A DNA stretch of 64,000 nucleotides, from positions 611,337 through 675,336 of the forward strand of contig JANPYM010000008.1 in NCBI GenBank assembly GCA_025890175.1. The letters are read 5' to 3'. This stretch comes from Ciborinia camelliae (taxonomy: Eukaryota > Ascomycota > Leotiomycetes > Helotiales > Sclerotiniaceae). Shown here in pieces: positions 44,408-58,200 of the stretch; position 1 is the first letter of the stretch, and each line of letters opens with the position of its first letter. The translations under genes were made by a program, and so were the position numbers. A model generated the notes under the pieces. That model searched no databases. It was not told where the DNA came from and saw nothing but the letters and a program-made list of their open reading frames with translations.

Positions 44408-47400
44408 CTGCTAGTGCTTACTGACTACCCAGTCAGCTATGATGAACCGTGTCAAGCCAAAATTACTACGCGTACTTCCAGGCAGCAAAACCGACAGTTT
44501 TCAGCCTCAAACACTGATCAGCCGGCCCTTGTCCAAATTTGAGTAACCTTTTCAGCTCTTTCAAGCCAGACAATCATAGATCACGATTCCGCGATCAAGT
44601 AACTGCACCCTAGGTACTTTTTCTCAAAATGCCGACCGAGCCTCTATTGTAATGAATCGATTAAATTTATCCTCTATTTATGATGATTTCGACCTAGATT
44701 TTCCTTCCACTCATATCAACGTTTTGATTGCTTTGATTTCCAGGCTCCCAGGGCTTCCATGAAGAATCCAATGTATCAGATTTCTATTCTCTAGCCCAAT
44801 CGATGAATTACATCTTTCACTTCATTCACTCCAAGCTTTCGTACACTAATGGCTTCTTTTCCCATTCACCGTCACTAAACCCAAACTCCCACCTAATTTC
44901 GCTTACTTAATTTCTCTTTTCCCCTCCCCTCGCCTCTTCTCCGACAGTAAATACATAAATACACTCAGCATCCCAGAACCAACTTCTTCCTCTGAGTTAT
45001 CCTTGTATAAGGGGGTGGAGGAGTGGTGTGATGACAATGGATAGGAATTGAGTACAGTCTCAGCATAAGAATTGATTAACGACTAACTCATCCATGGCCA
45101 TTTCACCCCTCAATATTCTTGGAAGAGAGTGATATAGGATGAAATAGCATTGAATAGATCAGAATGGGGTTGAAACATTATGATTGTCGTTTATCTAGAT
45201 ACACTTGCTGTATTTTCACGACTAGAAAAATACAGATCGGGGAATACACATGGAAGCACTAACTATAGATAAACAATTTGCGTTAAAAGTCATTTACATG
45301 CAGACAGAATGAAAGCCATATTGGTGGTTTGTTTAATATTTGTTTGCTGTATCTTTCAAAATATGAGTTAAGGAATTCTTAGCCCCTCTATTATCTTCCT
45401 GCTCGCACTTCAACTCTCACTAGCCTGAATGGTCCACTTATATTTCTCATCATCACCACATCCTTCCATAGATCAAAAAATTCACACACTGAATCATTCA
45501 TTCCTTTCCAACTCGGAGTTTATTTCCCACTTATCCCCCCCCTCCTGGCAGAAAGATATTCAGCCCCTCAATAGGTATATAAACTCTCCTCCACTCCTTC
45601 CTCCTCCCTCTTAGCCCCATCATATAAATCAAAAAAGCCAACTATGACTTGACAAGGGGGATTTGTCCACTCCGAGAGAAATAAAACTTATCCTTTGCAC
45701 TCGGCTTTTCGTTGGTCGATGAATAGGGGTGAGTGTTGTTTGAAGACATGGGCTTTATAGCGGCGGCAATAGTGGTAATTACTGGAAATAAAAGACAGCA
45801 AAGAAATACGTGAAAGGGTGAGACAACAAACCTCCCCCTTTTCCTTCATCAATTCCAGCTTCCAAGGATACCAAAAACCTGGTCATCAAACCAAGGACCA
45901 CAATCTTTCTGCAACCCTAAATTTTCTGCCTTCTTGTTGACAAAATGCTCTTCGGGTAAAATTGCTATCTAAAATCATGGGGCTTATATAACCATCACCC
46001 TTCTTCTCAAAGTTCTCATATATCTCCACCCAAACCTCTTTCCTTCCGTATCGAACCTGGGGCCCGTGATTCCATGATAATCAAGTCTATTTACTTCTCA
46101 ACTACCAAATAATTCTCACCCTGCTCTCCCCCCTCTTATCTCTCCATCTGGAGACTCAAACAAGATCGGCCAAATATATCAAGGGTGAGTCGACTTCGAA
46201 GAAAACCAACTATGATTATCGTTCCTTGCTCAAATTCCTAAATACAAAACAACTCGTCCGCCCTCTTCCTGCCTATGACTTTCAATGCGGAGCTATCTGC
46301 GGGGGTAGATTTGGTGGATACTAATGAAGTAATCTAACAAACAACAGCAACTTCCGACAAGAACGATACAATCTCAATGATAACAAGAACAAGAAGAAAA
46401 ACAAAACTGCTCCCAGTCGCCCTTTCGCCCATCCTGACCCTAGGTATTCATTTACCTTAAACTCCTCACCAACGCAGTAATTCACAGAAATCCTCAGTCC
46501 TGTATAGTGGCAACTCTGCTCCCTCATAATTCGCGGAAGGATTCGAGTGTTTTTTTTTGTTAAGGTGCGAAGTAGAACAATTGTGACATGTATACAGCCA
46601 TTCTCCTCCCCCTCTTCCACCACCTCCCCTACCCCCATTCTCTTTCTTCCTATCAAAGAAAGAAAAAAATTGCTGAAAGCAAATATGGGGGATTCGATTC
46701 CAAAGAAAAACACATTTTGTTCCATACAATCCACAAAAGCATTATATAGCACTTGATATATCAGAATAGATATCCCACATGAAAGTATAAGTCGATAACA
46801 GCGTGGAAAATGACAATGGGGAACAAAAGGACCTCAGAAATAAACTATGAATACCTAAGAAGGGTGAGATCATGAGATGGTAATGAAACTAACTTCGCCA
46901 TCTCTCTCACTTGCCTCCAGTAATAATCTAGAAAGCGATAGAAATCCCCAACGGATCTAAACCCCACACAACCACAACTTGTCCAGAAATTAGAACTGTG
47001 AAAATATTTTTTCCATAATGATGCAGAATAGAAGAATCATGAACAGTTTATATAAACTTTCCATCCCCACCCCTCTCGCATTGACCCTTGGACTTTAATC
47101 AGATGATTCCCTGCTAAGCCCGTTGATTCACCAAGTTGGTTATTAATCAATGTCTAGGCAATTCCCTCGCAATTGTCTGCTTCTTGCACCCCTGCTCTCC
47201 CTTTCCTGCCTTCTCACTAAGCGATTCCACAAGTATTTAAAGACTCCACCCTCTTCGTTCCCTATCATACTGTGAATCGGTTACATAATCATTCTTTCAT
47301 TCAATTAGTATAAATTATTTAGTTTAGCTAGCAATGAATGAAACCATCCCTTTCCCACTTAATACAAAACTCCCGACCTCACAATACGAAGGAGCTCGGA

Positions 47401-49881
47401 GATGCCTAGATTTCGGATATGGGATTTTGTGATGGGGAAAGGGAGTGGAGAGATGGGAGTGGAGAGATGATAGGGCTGGTTGAGAAAACCGATGAAAATA
47501 AAATGACAATAAAACTAATAGGGGAAGCGACGACAATACAATACTTCTTTAATTTCCCCAACTGGCCGTTCTTAAAACCCGGAAAATCAATATATGTTCT
47601 TACTCCCAAGTTTTTAACACCAATCAAAAACAAAACAACATTATCAGGTTCATTATCGTTGCTTCAATTATGGTTCGGGATAATAAGAGACTCGTAGTCT
47701 TTATATAACCCATCTATCCACCCAGTTCCCCCTTTTCTCTGCTATTTCTTACTTCCCCTCCTGTCTACCCCGCTTCCAATTTGGCCCTTTTGGTGAATGA
47801 TTCACCTAAGCATTTCACTAGCAGAACCATCAGCCAACCCACCGACATGCAATAATTCACTCGTATGACCCCCCATTTGATCACCTTCTCACCCCTTCCT
47901 CTTCTCCCCCAACAAATATATAAACATTGCCCTTCCCTCCTCCATTTACCCTATTAAGCAATCCAAGAAATGATCAAGTTTTCCACGCTGAGGATACTCA
48001 ATACGGGGATGCGGATGACAAAATTCGTAAATCCCAATCCATCACACTCAGATTCATATGGGTAAATTCTTTCCCCTTCTTTGACCACCGTTTAGAAAGA
48101 TGATCTATATGTTATCTGGAGAGAGGGTGGCGATGAGAGAACGAAATAAATATAATGATAGCAAGAATACATAAAAGAATGATGAGATGAGATGAGATGA
48201 TAACAAAAGCAATCAGAAAACAACGACATGCATATCCCCCTTCCCCCTTTTTTCTTCATCTGATCATCATCAACCAACTCCCCGATACTCAAAACAACTC
48301 CCACACAACCGCCACTCGAATTTAATAATTGTTTCAAGATAAAACGAAACCACAACCAAAGATTTGAGGACCTTATATGACATACCTTCTCCTTCTCAAC
48401 ATAAACGACCCACATCCCCTTTCAATATCGAGCCTCAGATTTAAGATACTATTAACTTCTCAGCCCAACTCCGATCATTAACTTCATTCTCACATTTTCG
48501 AGGACATATCTAACCTGGGAGGTAGTAGCTCACAGCTCATTTTATATCCCAACCCGACCCACTCCACTCTATTCCTCATTTGAATAACAAGCGAACACAA
48601 ACCCAAGTTGAAAGATCCCAAATTGAAGCAATTAAATCCCATATATAAGTCAATATTAATATCATTGACAGCTATACATTCTACGAATCACTTATCCACC
48701 TATCAGTATGGTTTCATACATATCCGCGCGCTCTCTTGATATTTTATTAGAAAGAGTAGTTAGCCGGCTCCAGACTGCTGGAGGAGTGGGAAAGGGGGGA
48801 TATTATGTTCTTGGATATTTTGATGATGAATATGAAATCAGTGACAGTAACAGTAAATTAAAGAACTTAATATGATAATTACACAACAGCTGATACAGTA
48901 GCAAAAACAATGACGGTGAAATAATAAATCGATAATAATAACCAACCACTTCTCCTTCAATAAAACTAGCAGCATCTTCTCACATTACGTCATACCGTAT
49001 ACATATCATATCCCCCACACGCGCCCTTTGGTTGAGAGTATATCTCCCAGGCGATCTCGATAATCCGCGTGTTTGGATATTTGGAAGAAGGGAGAGATGA
49101 GGTATATATATAAATCCCATCCCCCTTCTTTCGTCCGAGTTAAGCGAACTCGAATGATTGGGAGGATCTGGTGGGGAGACGGCCTTATTAGATAGTGAAT
49201 AGTGAATAGTGAATACAGATAACAGTGCATATAGTATATAGAAAACCGTAGAGAAAAGCACTAGTGTAGGAGATCACGTCCTATACATCTCCCTCACTAA
49301 TAATTTAAGATATATAGAGTCGGTACGTGTATACCTATCATAAGTAAAGAACTTCCCGTCTTCACTTGCAGTGCAAAGCTGTACCAAATATTTTGAAGAC
49401 AAGACAGGGTAGGATAAGAGCTACATAACTCATCCATCCTCATGACAAGTGAAACGAATGGGAAAATAACACCAATAACCATGAATACTTACTTAGGATT
49501 CCCCCCAACTCGGGGGGAAAAACCATCATATTTTCTCAAATCTCAAACAAAGTCGAACCAACTCACTTATCTTACCTTGCCTCTCCCTCCCTTCCACTCA
49601 ACCACTCAACCATCCCCTCATAAATAGTAATCGGAAAATACCGGACTTTTATTCACCCAATTCCCAATTCCCAATCCCAACCACCAGTCATTCATCTCGC
49701 TAATTCCATCTGAAACCTCCCACTATCCCCCCTTCATTCTTCCTTTCCCTTTCAGGTTTCCAAGTTCCCAGCCATACATTTCTCCATATTTCACCTCCAT
49801 CTTTTTCTTTTCCTGATTCTATTAGCCCATAAGGTAGGTAGGTAGGTTAATTCCAAGCTCAACAACCAACCACACTTACCT

Positions 49882-49916
49882 CACAACCACAACCACAACC
49901 ACAACCACAACCACAA
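49882..49916. repeat. (ACAACC)n microsatellite
   Basis: About five to six hexanucleotide units. Confidence 0.9.
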
Positions 49917-50160
49917 ATTCACAATCCAATCCGATACTTCGGTTATGTTAGATTAGGTTATATCAGACGAAAGAAGCAAACCCAAGGACCCCAATACGCC
50001 GTAAAAATGCCCCAAATATCAAGACACTTTCTTTTATATAAATATTCCCTCTAGAGATATATAAACACATATCTACGTACTATATACAGTAATACCTATC
50101 CGAGCTTACTATCACCCTACCTTACACACATGCACGATGGTAAAAAAAGATTTGGGGTTA

Positions 50161-50289
50161 TATATATCTATATCTATATCTATATCTATATCTATATCTA
50201 TATCTATATCTATATCTATATCTATATCTATATCTATATCTATATCTATATCTATATCTATATCTATATCTATATCTATATCTATATCT
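50161..50289. repeat. (ATATCT)n microsatellite
   Basis: About 21 nearly perfect hexanucleotide units, the longest microsatellite in the window. It creates artificial open frames of alternating Ile/Tyr (plus) and Ile/Asp (minus). Confidence 0.95.
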
Positions 50290-50629
50290 TTATGTTTATT
50301 TTTATTTTTAAGATAGTTCAAGTGATATTTATATTTATATTTATACCTATTTATATCTAACATACAACACATTCTCCCCAAAAATCTTTTTCTTTTCGCC
50401 AGTACCCAAAATAGCAAGTAGACTATTCTAAAATGTAATATATATCGCATCTCAACGCATATTATCACGCAATCAATTCCATTCCGTACAAATCTGGGAG
50501 AGACGACACGAGGGAGTTATAACCAGCACCACTATCATCATTTCCCAAAAAATCAATCCCAAAATCAAATCAGTCCCAACATCCAATCCAACATTCAATC
50601 CACCTACCTACCTCCCTCCCTACCTATCT

Positions 50630-50716
50630 TATCCCATCGCATCCCATTGCATCCTATCGCATCCCATCGCATCCCATCCCATCGCATCCCATCGCATCAC
50701 ATCCCATCGCATCCCA
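50630..50716. repeat. (CCATCGCAT)-type imperfect repeat
   Basis: About eight CATCGCATCC-like units with small length changes. Confidence 0.85.
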
Positions 50717-50891
50717 GATATCGGATCGGCTCGGTAAGCTGGACCAGCCCAGTGAGCACAAAAAGCAAAAAGGTTAGCCGAAGAAGGGGTTGGAGGCCCG
50801 GGGATACGATACCATATGATACGGTATGATATTATACCATACGATACGGTACGGTATCTACTACCTACAGTAACAGGAGGTGTACAGAAGA

Positions 50892-50933
50892 TATGTATAA
50901 ATGTATAAATGTATAAATGTATAAATGTATAAG
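50892..50933. repeat. (ATGTATAA)n repeat
   Basis: Five 8-bp units in tandem. Confidence 0.9.
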
Positions 50934-51940
50934 CCTTGCGGTTATAGGCATAGATGGATTGCTGGTGTTTTATTATTATTATTTTTACTTTTTGGATTGA
51001 TACTACGGTTGATAGATACTGTGCGTGTATATATGTACCTATATACCTATATATGCATATAACTTTATACCGTGCTGGAGCCTAGCTGTTGTACCATATA
51101 CCTACCTATATATATATGTATATAGAGCGAGATGGGGAATCGGGATGGATGGAGATACTGTATATATACTCCGTACAATACAGTATATTTTGTATGTAAA
51201 CATATTATTTCCAAAAAAAATGCATATCTAGGTGGGTGGGTGGGTAAGGTATTGAAGGCTGAAAGTCTACTGTACAGTACGGTACAGGATTATTTCGTGA
51301 CTCCGTGACTCCGGAGTGCCGAGTGCTTACATAGGTATTTAGGTAGGTAGGTATTCAATAATAATACCTATCTACCTATGATTGACGCGCAAAGTTTCTT
51401 CTTTGGGGGATATGATATGCCATGGCAACGTCAACTTTATTTATATCCGGTCATGTTATGTTATGTTATGTATATTATAATACCTACAAAAAGAGAAGGT
51501 ACAAAGCATAGATCTATCTATCTTAAAGGGATTGGGAGATTTGAAAAACCGTTATAAGATGGATGTTTAACAAATTAGTAATTAAATTGAATATAATATA
51601 GCAAAAAAAAAAGTATTAAATAATATTAATAATAAATAACAAAATATATAAATTTTTAAAAAAAAGTGATAATTTTTTTTAAATTCGTTTTATATTTAAT
51701 AAAAATTAATATTGTTTAAATATTTATATTAAATATTATTTATATTAATATTATATTATATATTTAATATGAATTTATATTTATTTAATTTTTTGTATTT
51801 ATTTAATATTATATTTTAATATATTTTGAAAAACAAATATATATTAATTATAATTTATTATTAATATAATTTAAATTACAAATATATTTAAAACTATTAT
51901 TTAACAAATATTTTTTTTTAAATAATAATATATTTAAATA

Positions 51941-51957
51941 AAGGGTTAGGGATTAGG
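51941..51957 (+). other. Short telomere-like TTAGGG motif
   Basis: AAGGGTTAGGGATTAGG, about two degenerate TTAGGG units. It is the most G-rich point of the left A+T block and too short to call an interstitial telomere. Confidence 0.3.
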
Positions 51958-52370
51958 AATTAAAGTTAAAATTTTTTTACAAAATAGTAAAAAAGTTTTA
52001 TAACTATATAAATAAGTAATAAATAAATAAAATATAAAATTTTTAAAAATATTAATAAAATTAAAATAATAAATTAAGATTTTTATTTTATTATTATATA
52101 ATAAAATATTTTTATATATTAGTTTTTTTATTTAATATTAAATTATTATTATTATAAATTAATTTTTATTTTGATATATATAATAAAATATATTCTAAAT
52201 ATTATTTATTTAAATTTTAATAAATAAAATATTATTTATAAAAAAAAAAAAACTTTTATATTATTATTTTTTTTTATTGTTTTTAAAAACTTTATTATTC
52301 TTAATAATAATTTTTTTTATTAACTTTTTTATTAATACAAAATTTTGGTTTTTTATTAATAATATAGTTG

Positions 52371-53562
52371 TTTTTTTTTTTTTTTATATTTCTTTAAAAT
52401 TAATTGTATTTTATATTTTTATAAAATCATTTTTTTAAATATATCATTTTTTATTAATTATCAATTTTTATATTTATTGAAAAAACTTATATTTATTATT
52501 TTTCTTAATAATCTTTTTTTTTTTGATTATAATATTATATATATATATTTGTATACAAAAATTGTTATAAAGATTTTTTTAATATTATATATTTATTAAA
52601 TTTGTTTTATTTTAAACAATTAAATTATATATAAATTAAAAAATTTTGTAAAAACTTTTTCAAATTAATTTTTTAATAAAATAATTTATTAATTAAAATA
52701 ATATAATAATTTTATTTTTTAAAAAATTATTTTTATTGATATTCAATATTTTGATAATTATAATATATTTTTAATATAATAATAAAAACAATTAATATTT
52801 GATAATTAATATAAAAAAAAATAAAATTTATTATTAAATAATTAATTGTTTTTTATTTTAAATATTTTGTTTTTATTATTATTATAGTATGGGCTATTAT
52901 TATATTTGGTTTATTTAAATTTAATTTTGGTAAATAATAATAGGTTATAATATTTTTATTAATAAATTTATTTTTAATATTTATATTATATTTTATAAAT
53001 AAAAAAAATATTTAATAAGATTTTTTATTGAGTTTTCGAATTATTTATTGTTATATATCTAAAAATAAATTGTAAATAGAATTTTTATTTATTATATTAT
53101 TAAAATCGTTTAAAGAAATTTAAGTTATTTTTTTAATAAGATTTTTGTTTTATTGGATAAATCTTAAATTAAGGATTATTTCGTTTATATCAAATTTTTT
53201 TATTATTAATAAAATTAATATTTTGGTTTTAATTTAGTTTTTTTTGAATCAAATTTTTGATTTTTTAATATTATTGAAAAAAATAATGGATATATTTTTT
53301 GTAAATATATTTTTTATAATGTTATTAATATTTATTTAAGTTATAATTTTTTGTTAAAATAATGTATTCTTTTTTTTGAATATAATTATTTGAAAAAAAA
53401 ATAGTTTATTATTGTTTTGATATATAAAAAAATTAATAAATTTTGATTTTATTAAATTAGAATTGTATGTTTAGGTATGATGTATAATTGTAATTGATTT
53501 TTTATTTGATAAATTATTATTTAATAATAATAATGATATAATTTTAATATTGATTTCGAATA
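52371..53562. repeat. Left copy of 1192-bp direct duplication
   Basis: It begins with a 15-T run and ends at the first N of the gap. It reappears base for base, as far as I can compare by eye, at a constant offset of 1202 (53573-54764). Confidence 0.9.
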
Positions 53563-53572
53563 NNNNNNNNNN
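53563..53572. other. Assembly gap (10 N)
   Basis: Ten Ns of fixed, probably arbitrary size lie exactly between the two copies of the duplication. Confidence 0.99.
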
Positions 53573-54764
53573 TTTTTTTTTTTTTTTATATTTCTTTAAA
53601 ATTAATTGTATTTTATATTTTTATAAAATCATTTTTTTAAATATATCATTTTTTATTAATTATCAATTTTTATATTTATTGAAAAAACTTATATTTATTA
53701 TTTTTCTTAATAATCTTTTTTTTTTTGATTATAATATTATATATATATATTTGTATACAAAAATTGTTATAAAGATTTTTTTAATATTATATATTTATTA
53801 AATTTGTTTTATTTTAAACAATTAAATTATATATAAATTAAAAAATTTTGTAAAAACTTTTTCAAATTAATTTTTTAATAAAATAATTTATTAATTAAAA
53901 TAATATAATAATTTTATTTTTTAAAAAATTATTTTTATTGATATTCAATATTTTGATAATTATAATATATTTTTAATATAATAATAAAAACAATTAATAT
54001 TTGATAATTAATATAAAAAAAAATAAAATTTATTATTAAATAATTAATTGTTTTTTATTTTAAATATTTTGTTTTTATTATTATTATAGTATGGGCTATT
54101 ATTATATTTGGTTTATTTAAATTTAATTTTGGTAAATAATAATAGGTTATAATATTTTTATTAATAAATTTATTTTTAATATTTATATTATATTTTATAA
54201 ATAAAAAAAATATTTAATAAGATTTTTTATTGAGTTTTCGAATTATTTATTGTTATATATCTAAAAATAAATTGTAAATAGAATTTTTATTTATTATATT
54301 ATTAAAATCGTTTAAAGAAATTTAAGTTATTTTTTTAATAAGATTTTTGTTTTATTGGATAAATCTTAAATTAAGGATTATTTCGTTTATATCAAATTTT
54401 TTTATTATTAATAAAATTAATATTTTGGTTTTAATTTAGTTTTTTTTGAATCAAATTTTTGATTTTTTAATATTATTGAAAAAAATAATGGATATATTTT
54501 TTGTAAATATATTTTTTATAATGTTATTAATATTTATTTAAGTTATAATTTTTTGTTAAAATAATGTATTCTTTTTTTTGAATATAATTATTTGAAAAAA
54601 AAATAGTTTATTATTGTTTTGATATATAAAAAAATTAATAAATTTTGATTTTATTAAATTAGAATTGTATGTTTAGGTATGATGTATAATTGTAATTGAT
54701 TTTTTATTTGATAAATTATTATTTAATAATAATAATGATATAATTTTAATATTGATTTCGAATA
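53573..54764. repeat. Right copy of 1192-bp direct duplication
   Basis: It starts directly after the Ns with the same 15-T run and runs to 54764, beyond which sequence unique to this copy continues. It most likely represents overlapping contig ends that were not merged. Confidence 0.9.
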
Positions 54765-55899
54765 AATCTTGTAAAATATTAAGGGAAATAATATATAAAG
54801 TTATTATGATAAAGAATAATTAAATAAATAAAATAATAGAAAATATGGGGTATAATATATTTCTATTTAAATAAAAGATGGAGATAATAAAAATAAATAA
54901 AATATAATTTAAATTTAAAATTTTAAGTTTATATTTGTATAAAATAGATTTTCTTTTATAAAATTTAGATTATTATTTTGCAAATAAATTATATAATTTA
55001 TTTTTAAATTATATTATATTATAAATTTATATTAATATTAAATTAATATATTTTAATATTAAATTAATTAAATTATTAATAAAATATAAATTAATTAAAT
55101 TATTAATAAAATATAAATTAATATGATAATAATATTTTAGATAATATAATTTTGTTAATTTAATTATTGTAAAAAAGAAATTTCAAATAGATTAATTTAT
55201 TTTTTTATAAATATATATTAATAATAAAAATAAAATCTATTAAAAAAACGAAAATTTGAGTTTGATTTAAGTTTTAAAAATAATATATTATTTTCCGATT
55301 TTTTTTTAAATATATTTTATTTATTTTATATTGTATACCTATTAATATATATTATATTTTTATTAATATATTTTTATTACAAATTTCTATTGTTTTATTA
55401 TTAAATATATATAATTATAATTATAATTCTTTTTTTAGAAAAGCTTTAAATATTAAAGTTTCTAATATAAATATATAAAAATTGGTACAAGCAATATGTA
55501 TTATATATTGTAATAAAAATAAAGTAATAAATATAAATATTAATTATTAATTAATATTAAATTTCTTTAATAGTTTTTAATTTAAAGCAATAAAGAATTT
55601 CGAAATAATAGAAAATTTTATAACAAAAGATAGTTTAATAATAAATGTTTTTAAAATAAATTTTAAAAATTATTAATAATTTGATATTAATAATATTAAT
55701 AATATTGAAGATAAATATTATAAAAAAAACTTTGTTATAATAATAAATCTAAAATTTATTATTAAATAGATTTTTAACAAAATTAAAAAAATTGGGAATT
55801 CTGATTGGGATATTAATAATAAAGAAATAAAAGAAATAGTAATTATTATATTATTTATATTAATGTTATTATTAGAAGAAAATGTTATTAATTTATTTT

Positions 55900-58200
55900 A
55901 ATTAAATTTAGTATAAAAGATAATATTTTTTTTTTTTATAAGTTTATTAATTGTATTTATAATAATTTTGTTAAAGAATAAATTAGAGTAGGTAAATTAT
56001 GGATTTTATAATAAAATAATTAAGCCTGATATTTTTAAATTGAAAATAAATAATTGGTATAAGAAGAATAATATATTTTATAAATAATATAAATTATTAT
56101 TAAAAATTTTCAATTTAGTAATTAATTTCGAAGATATTAAGAATTTGTTTAAAATAATAAATATATTAAAACAAGAAACTGTTTTATATTTGCTTTTTTT
56201 TTTATAATAAAAAAAGAATATATAATTAATATTTGAAAAACTTTTTTTATTAATAATAAAATCAAAATATTAATTAATATTAAAAATTAATAAAAAAAAA
56301 CTTTATTAATTTAATTTAATTTTTTTATTTAAAATTATTTTAGAAAATAATAAATTAATAAATTAAATATATTTCAATATAATATATTTTATAGATTTGC
56401 TTAATAAAATATATTACAAAGAAATTTGGAATTTATTAATTCAAGTAATATTTAATAAGTTTGTATAATTATAAAATAAAAAAATATTTTTTTTATTTGA
56501 TTTTGTTATATATTTTTGGTAAACAAGATATAACAATAAATAATTGATAAATCGAATTCAAAATGTTAATAAAGATTATAAATTTAAAATTACGTTTTTA
56601 GATAAAATAATTTTGATATTAAAATTATATATAAAACATTTAAAATTATTTTTAATTTTTTTGAATACTTTAAATACTTTTTATATTTTTATAAAAAATA
56701 AAAAAATGATTTTTATTAAAAATTTATTAAAAACGGTTTTATTTATAAATATTTTTTGGATTATTATTAATCTATTTATATAATATTTTTTTGAAATTGA
56801 AATATTGGGTTTTAAAGGAGAAGCTATTAGATTTTATATTACGAATTATATTAAAAAAATGATTAATTTTAAATAAATCGAAATATATTCTGTTATTTAA
56901 TATTATTTTTTAACAAAAAAATTTGAAATTACAATTTATATTTGTTGTTTTTATATTTATAATATTAATAAAGTTATAATATTTTTTTTTATTATATATT
57001 TTATTAATATTTTTAGTTTTTATTTTAATATATATTATTTATTAATAAACGTTTATATTTAACTAATTAGATTTAATGTAATTAAAAGATTTCGAAACAA
57101 ATTTATGTATATAATTCTTTTAAATTTATATAAATCGAATTTTGAAGAAATTATAGTATATATTAATAGATTAATAGAATTTGATAAAGAAATTAAATTT
57201 GAAATAAATAAAAAATTTGTTTTTGTTATTAGATTTATTATAATATTTATTAACAATATATTAATAAATAATAAGAATATTAGTTTTATAAGATAAAATA
57301 TTAATTAAAAATATTGTTTTTATATTATTAATAAAAAAAAACAATAAAATTTAGATTTTGATATTATAAATATAAAAAAAATATATTATTATATTAAATA
57401 TTTTCGATGTTATTATATAATATTATTGAAAATTAGAAATAAAGTATTATATAATAAATGGGGGCTTTAGAAGAAGAAATTTTTTTTAATAAGATTTTTG
57501 TTAGTTTTAAATATTATTTATAATTGTTTAATAGATTTAGTGTATTTCAAATTTTTTTGGATTAGGGAAATTAGTATAAAAGTTTTTAATTAATATTATA
57601 TTTAATAAAAACAGAAAAACAAATTATATTGTTGAATTAAAAATATTTTTTTTTTTTTTTAATTAAAAACAAGTTCAAAATCTTTTTCGTTATTTAAAAT
57701 TTTGGTTAATATAGGAATTAAATTAATCGATTGTTTTTATTTTATTTATTTTTCGATATTAACTTTAACAATTTTATATAAAAAAAGCTTTTTATAAAAC
57801 TATTACATAAAAATTTCGGTTTAAAATAAAAATATCGAATTTAAATATTATAAAAATAATTATATATGTTTTTTTTGTTTTTGTTAAATCAGTTTTAATT
57901 ATTATAATATCAATAATTATTATTGTAAATCGATCCAAAATATTTGAGATTATTATATATAATTATACAATATTTATAAAATTAATCAAATTTGTTATTA
58001 CATTATACAAAAAGTCTTACGGGATTGGTAAATCGAAATCTATTATAAAATTTGTTATAAGGTTTACTATTTTATTCAAAAATCTATTATTTGGAAATCC
58101 AATATTATTTATTATTTTAATAATAGAGATTAAAGGTAACAAGTTCAATATACGGATTGATAATAGTTTTATAGATTAGTTTGATAATATTATTGGATTA
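55900..58200 (+). mobile_element. Possible RIP-eroded transposon coding region
   Basis: On the plus strand, frames of 79 (56544-56783) and 63 codons (57105-57296) and neighbouring open pieces show somewhat more Glu, Arg and Cys codons than the surroundings. They include a Cys-containing FRCYYII piece vaguely like a zinc-knuckle region. No reverse-transcriptase, integrase or transposase motif can be read directly. The assignment is by context only. Confidence 0.2.

Larger units (their letters stand above)
44408..51569. other. 7-kb gene-free, pyrimidine-biased spacer
   Basis: No gene, relic, tRNA or rRNA recognised on either strand. From about 44.7 to 50.7 kb the plus strand is rich in C/T runs (for example CCCTCTTCC, TTTCCCCTCCCC), which leaves open frames few and short. 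Microsatellites cluster near the right end (annotated separately). Beyond 50.8 kb the sequence becomes richer in TATA-like words before the A+T block begins at about 51.57 kb. Confidence 0.6.

Noticed and set aside
50112..50468. Open frames of alternating Ile/Asp or Ile/Tyr.
   Set aside because: Produced by the (ATATCT)n microsatellite, with no gene context.
51941..51957. Interstitial telomere or chromosome end.
   Set aside because: Only two degenerate TTAGGG units, with unique sequence on both sides.
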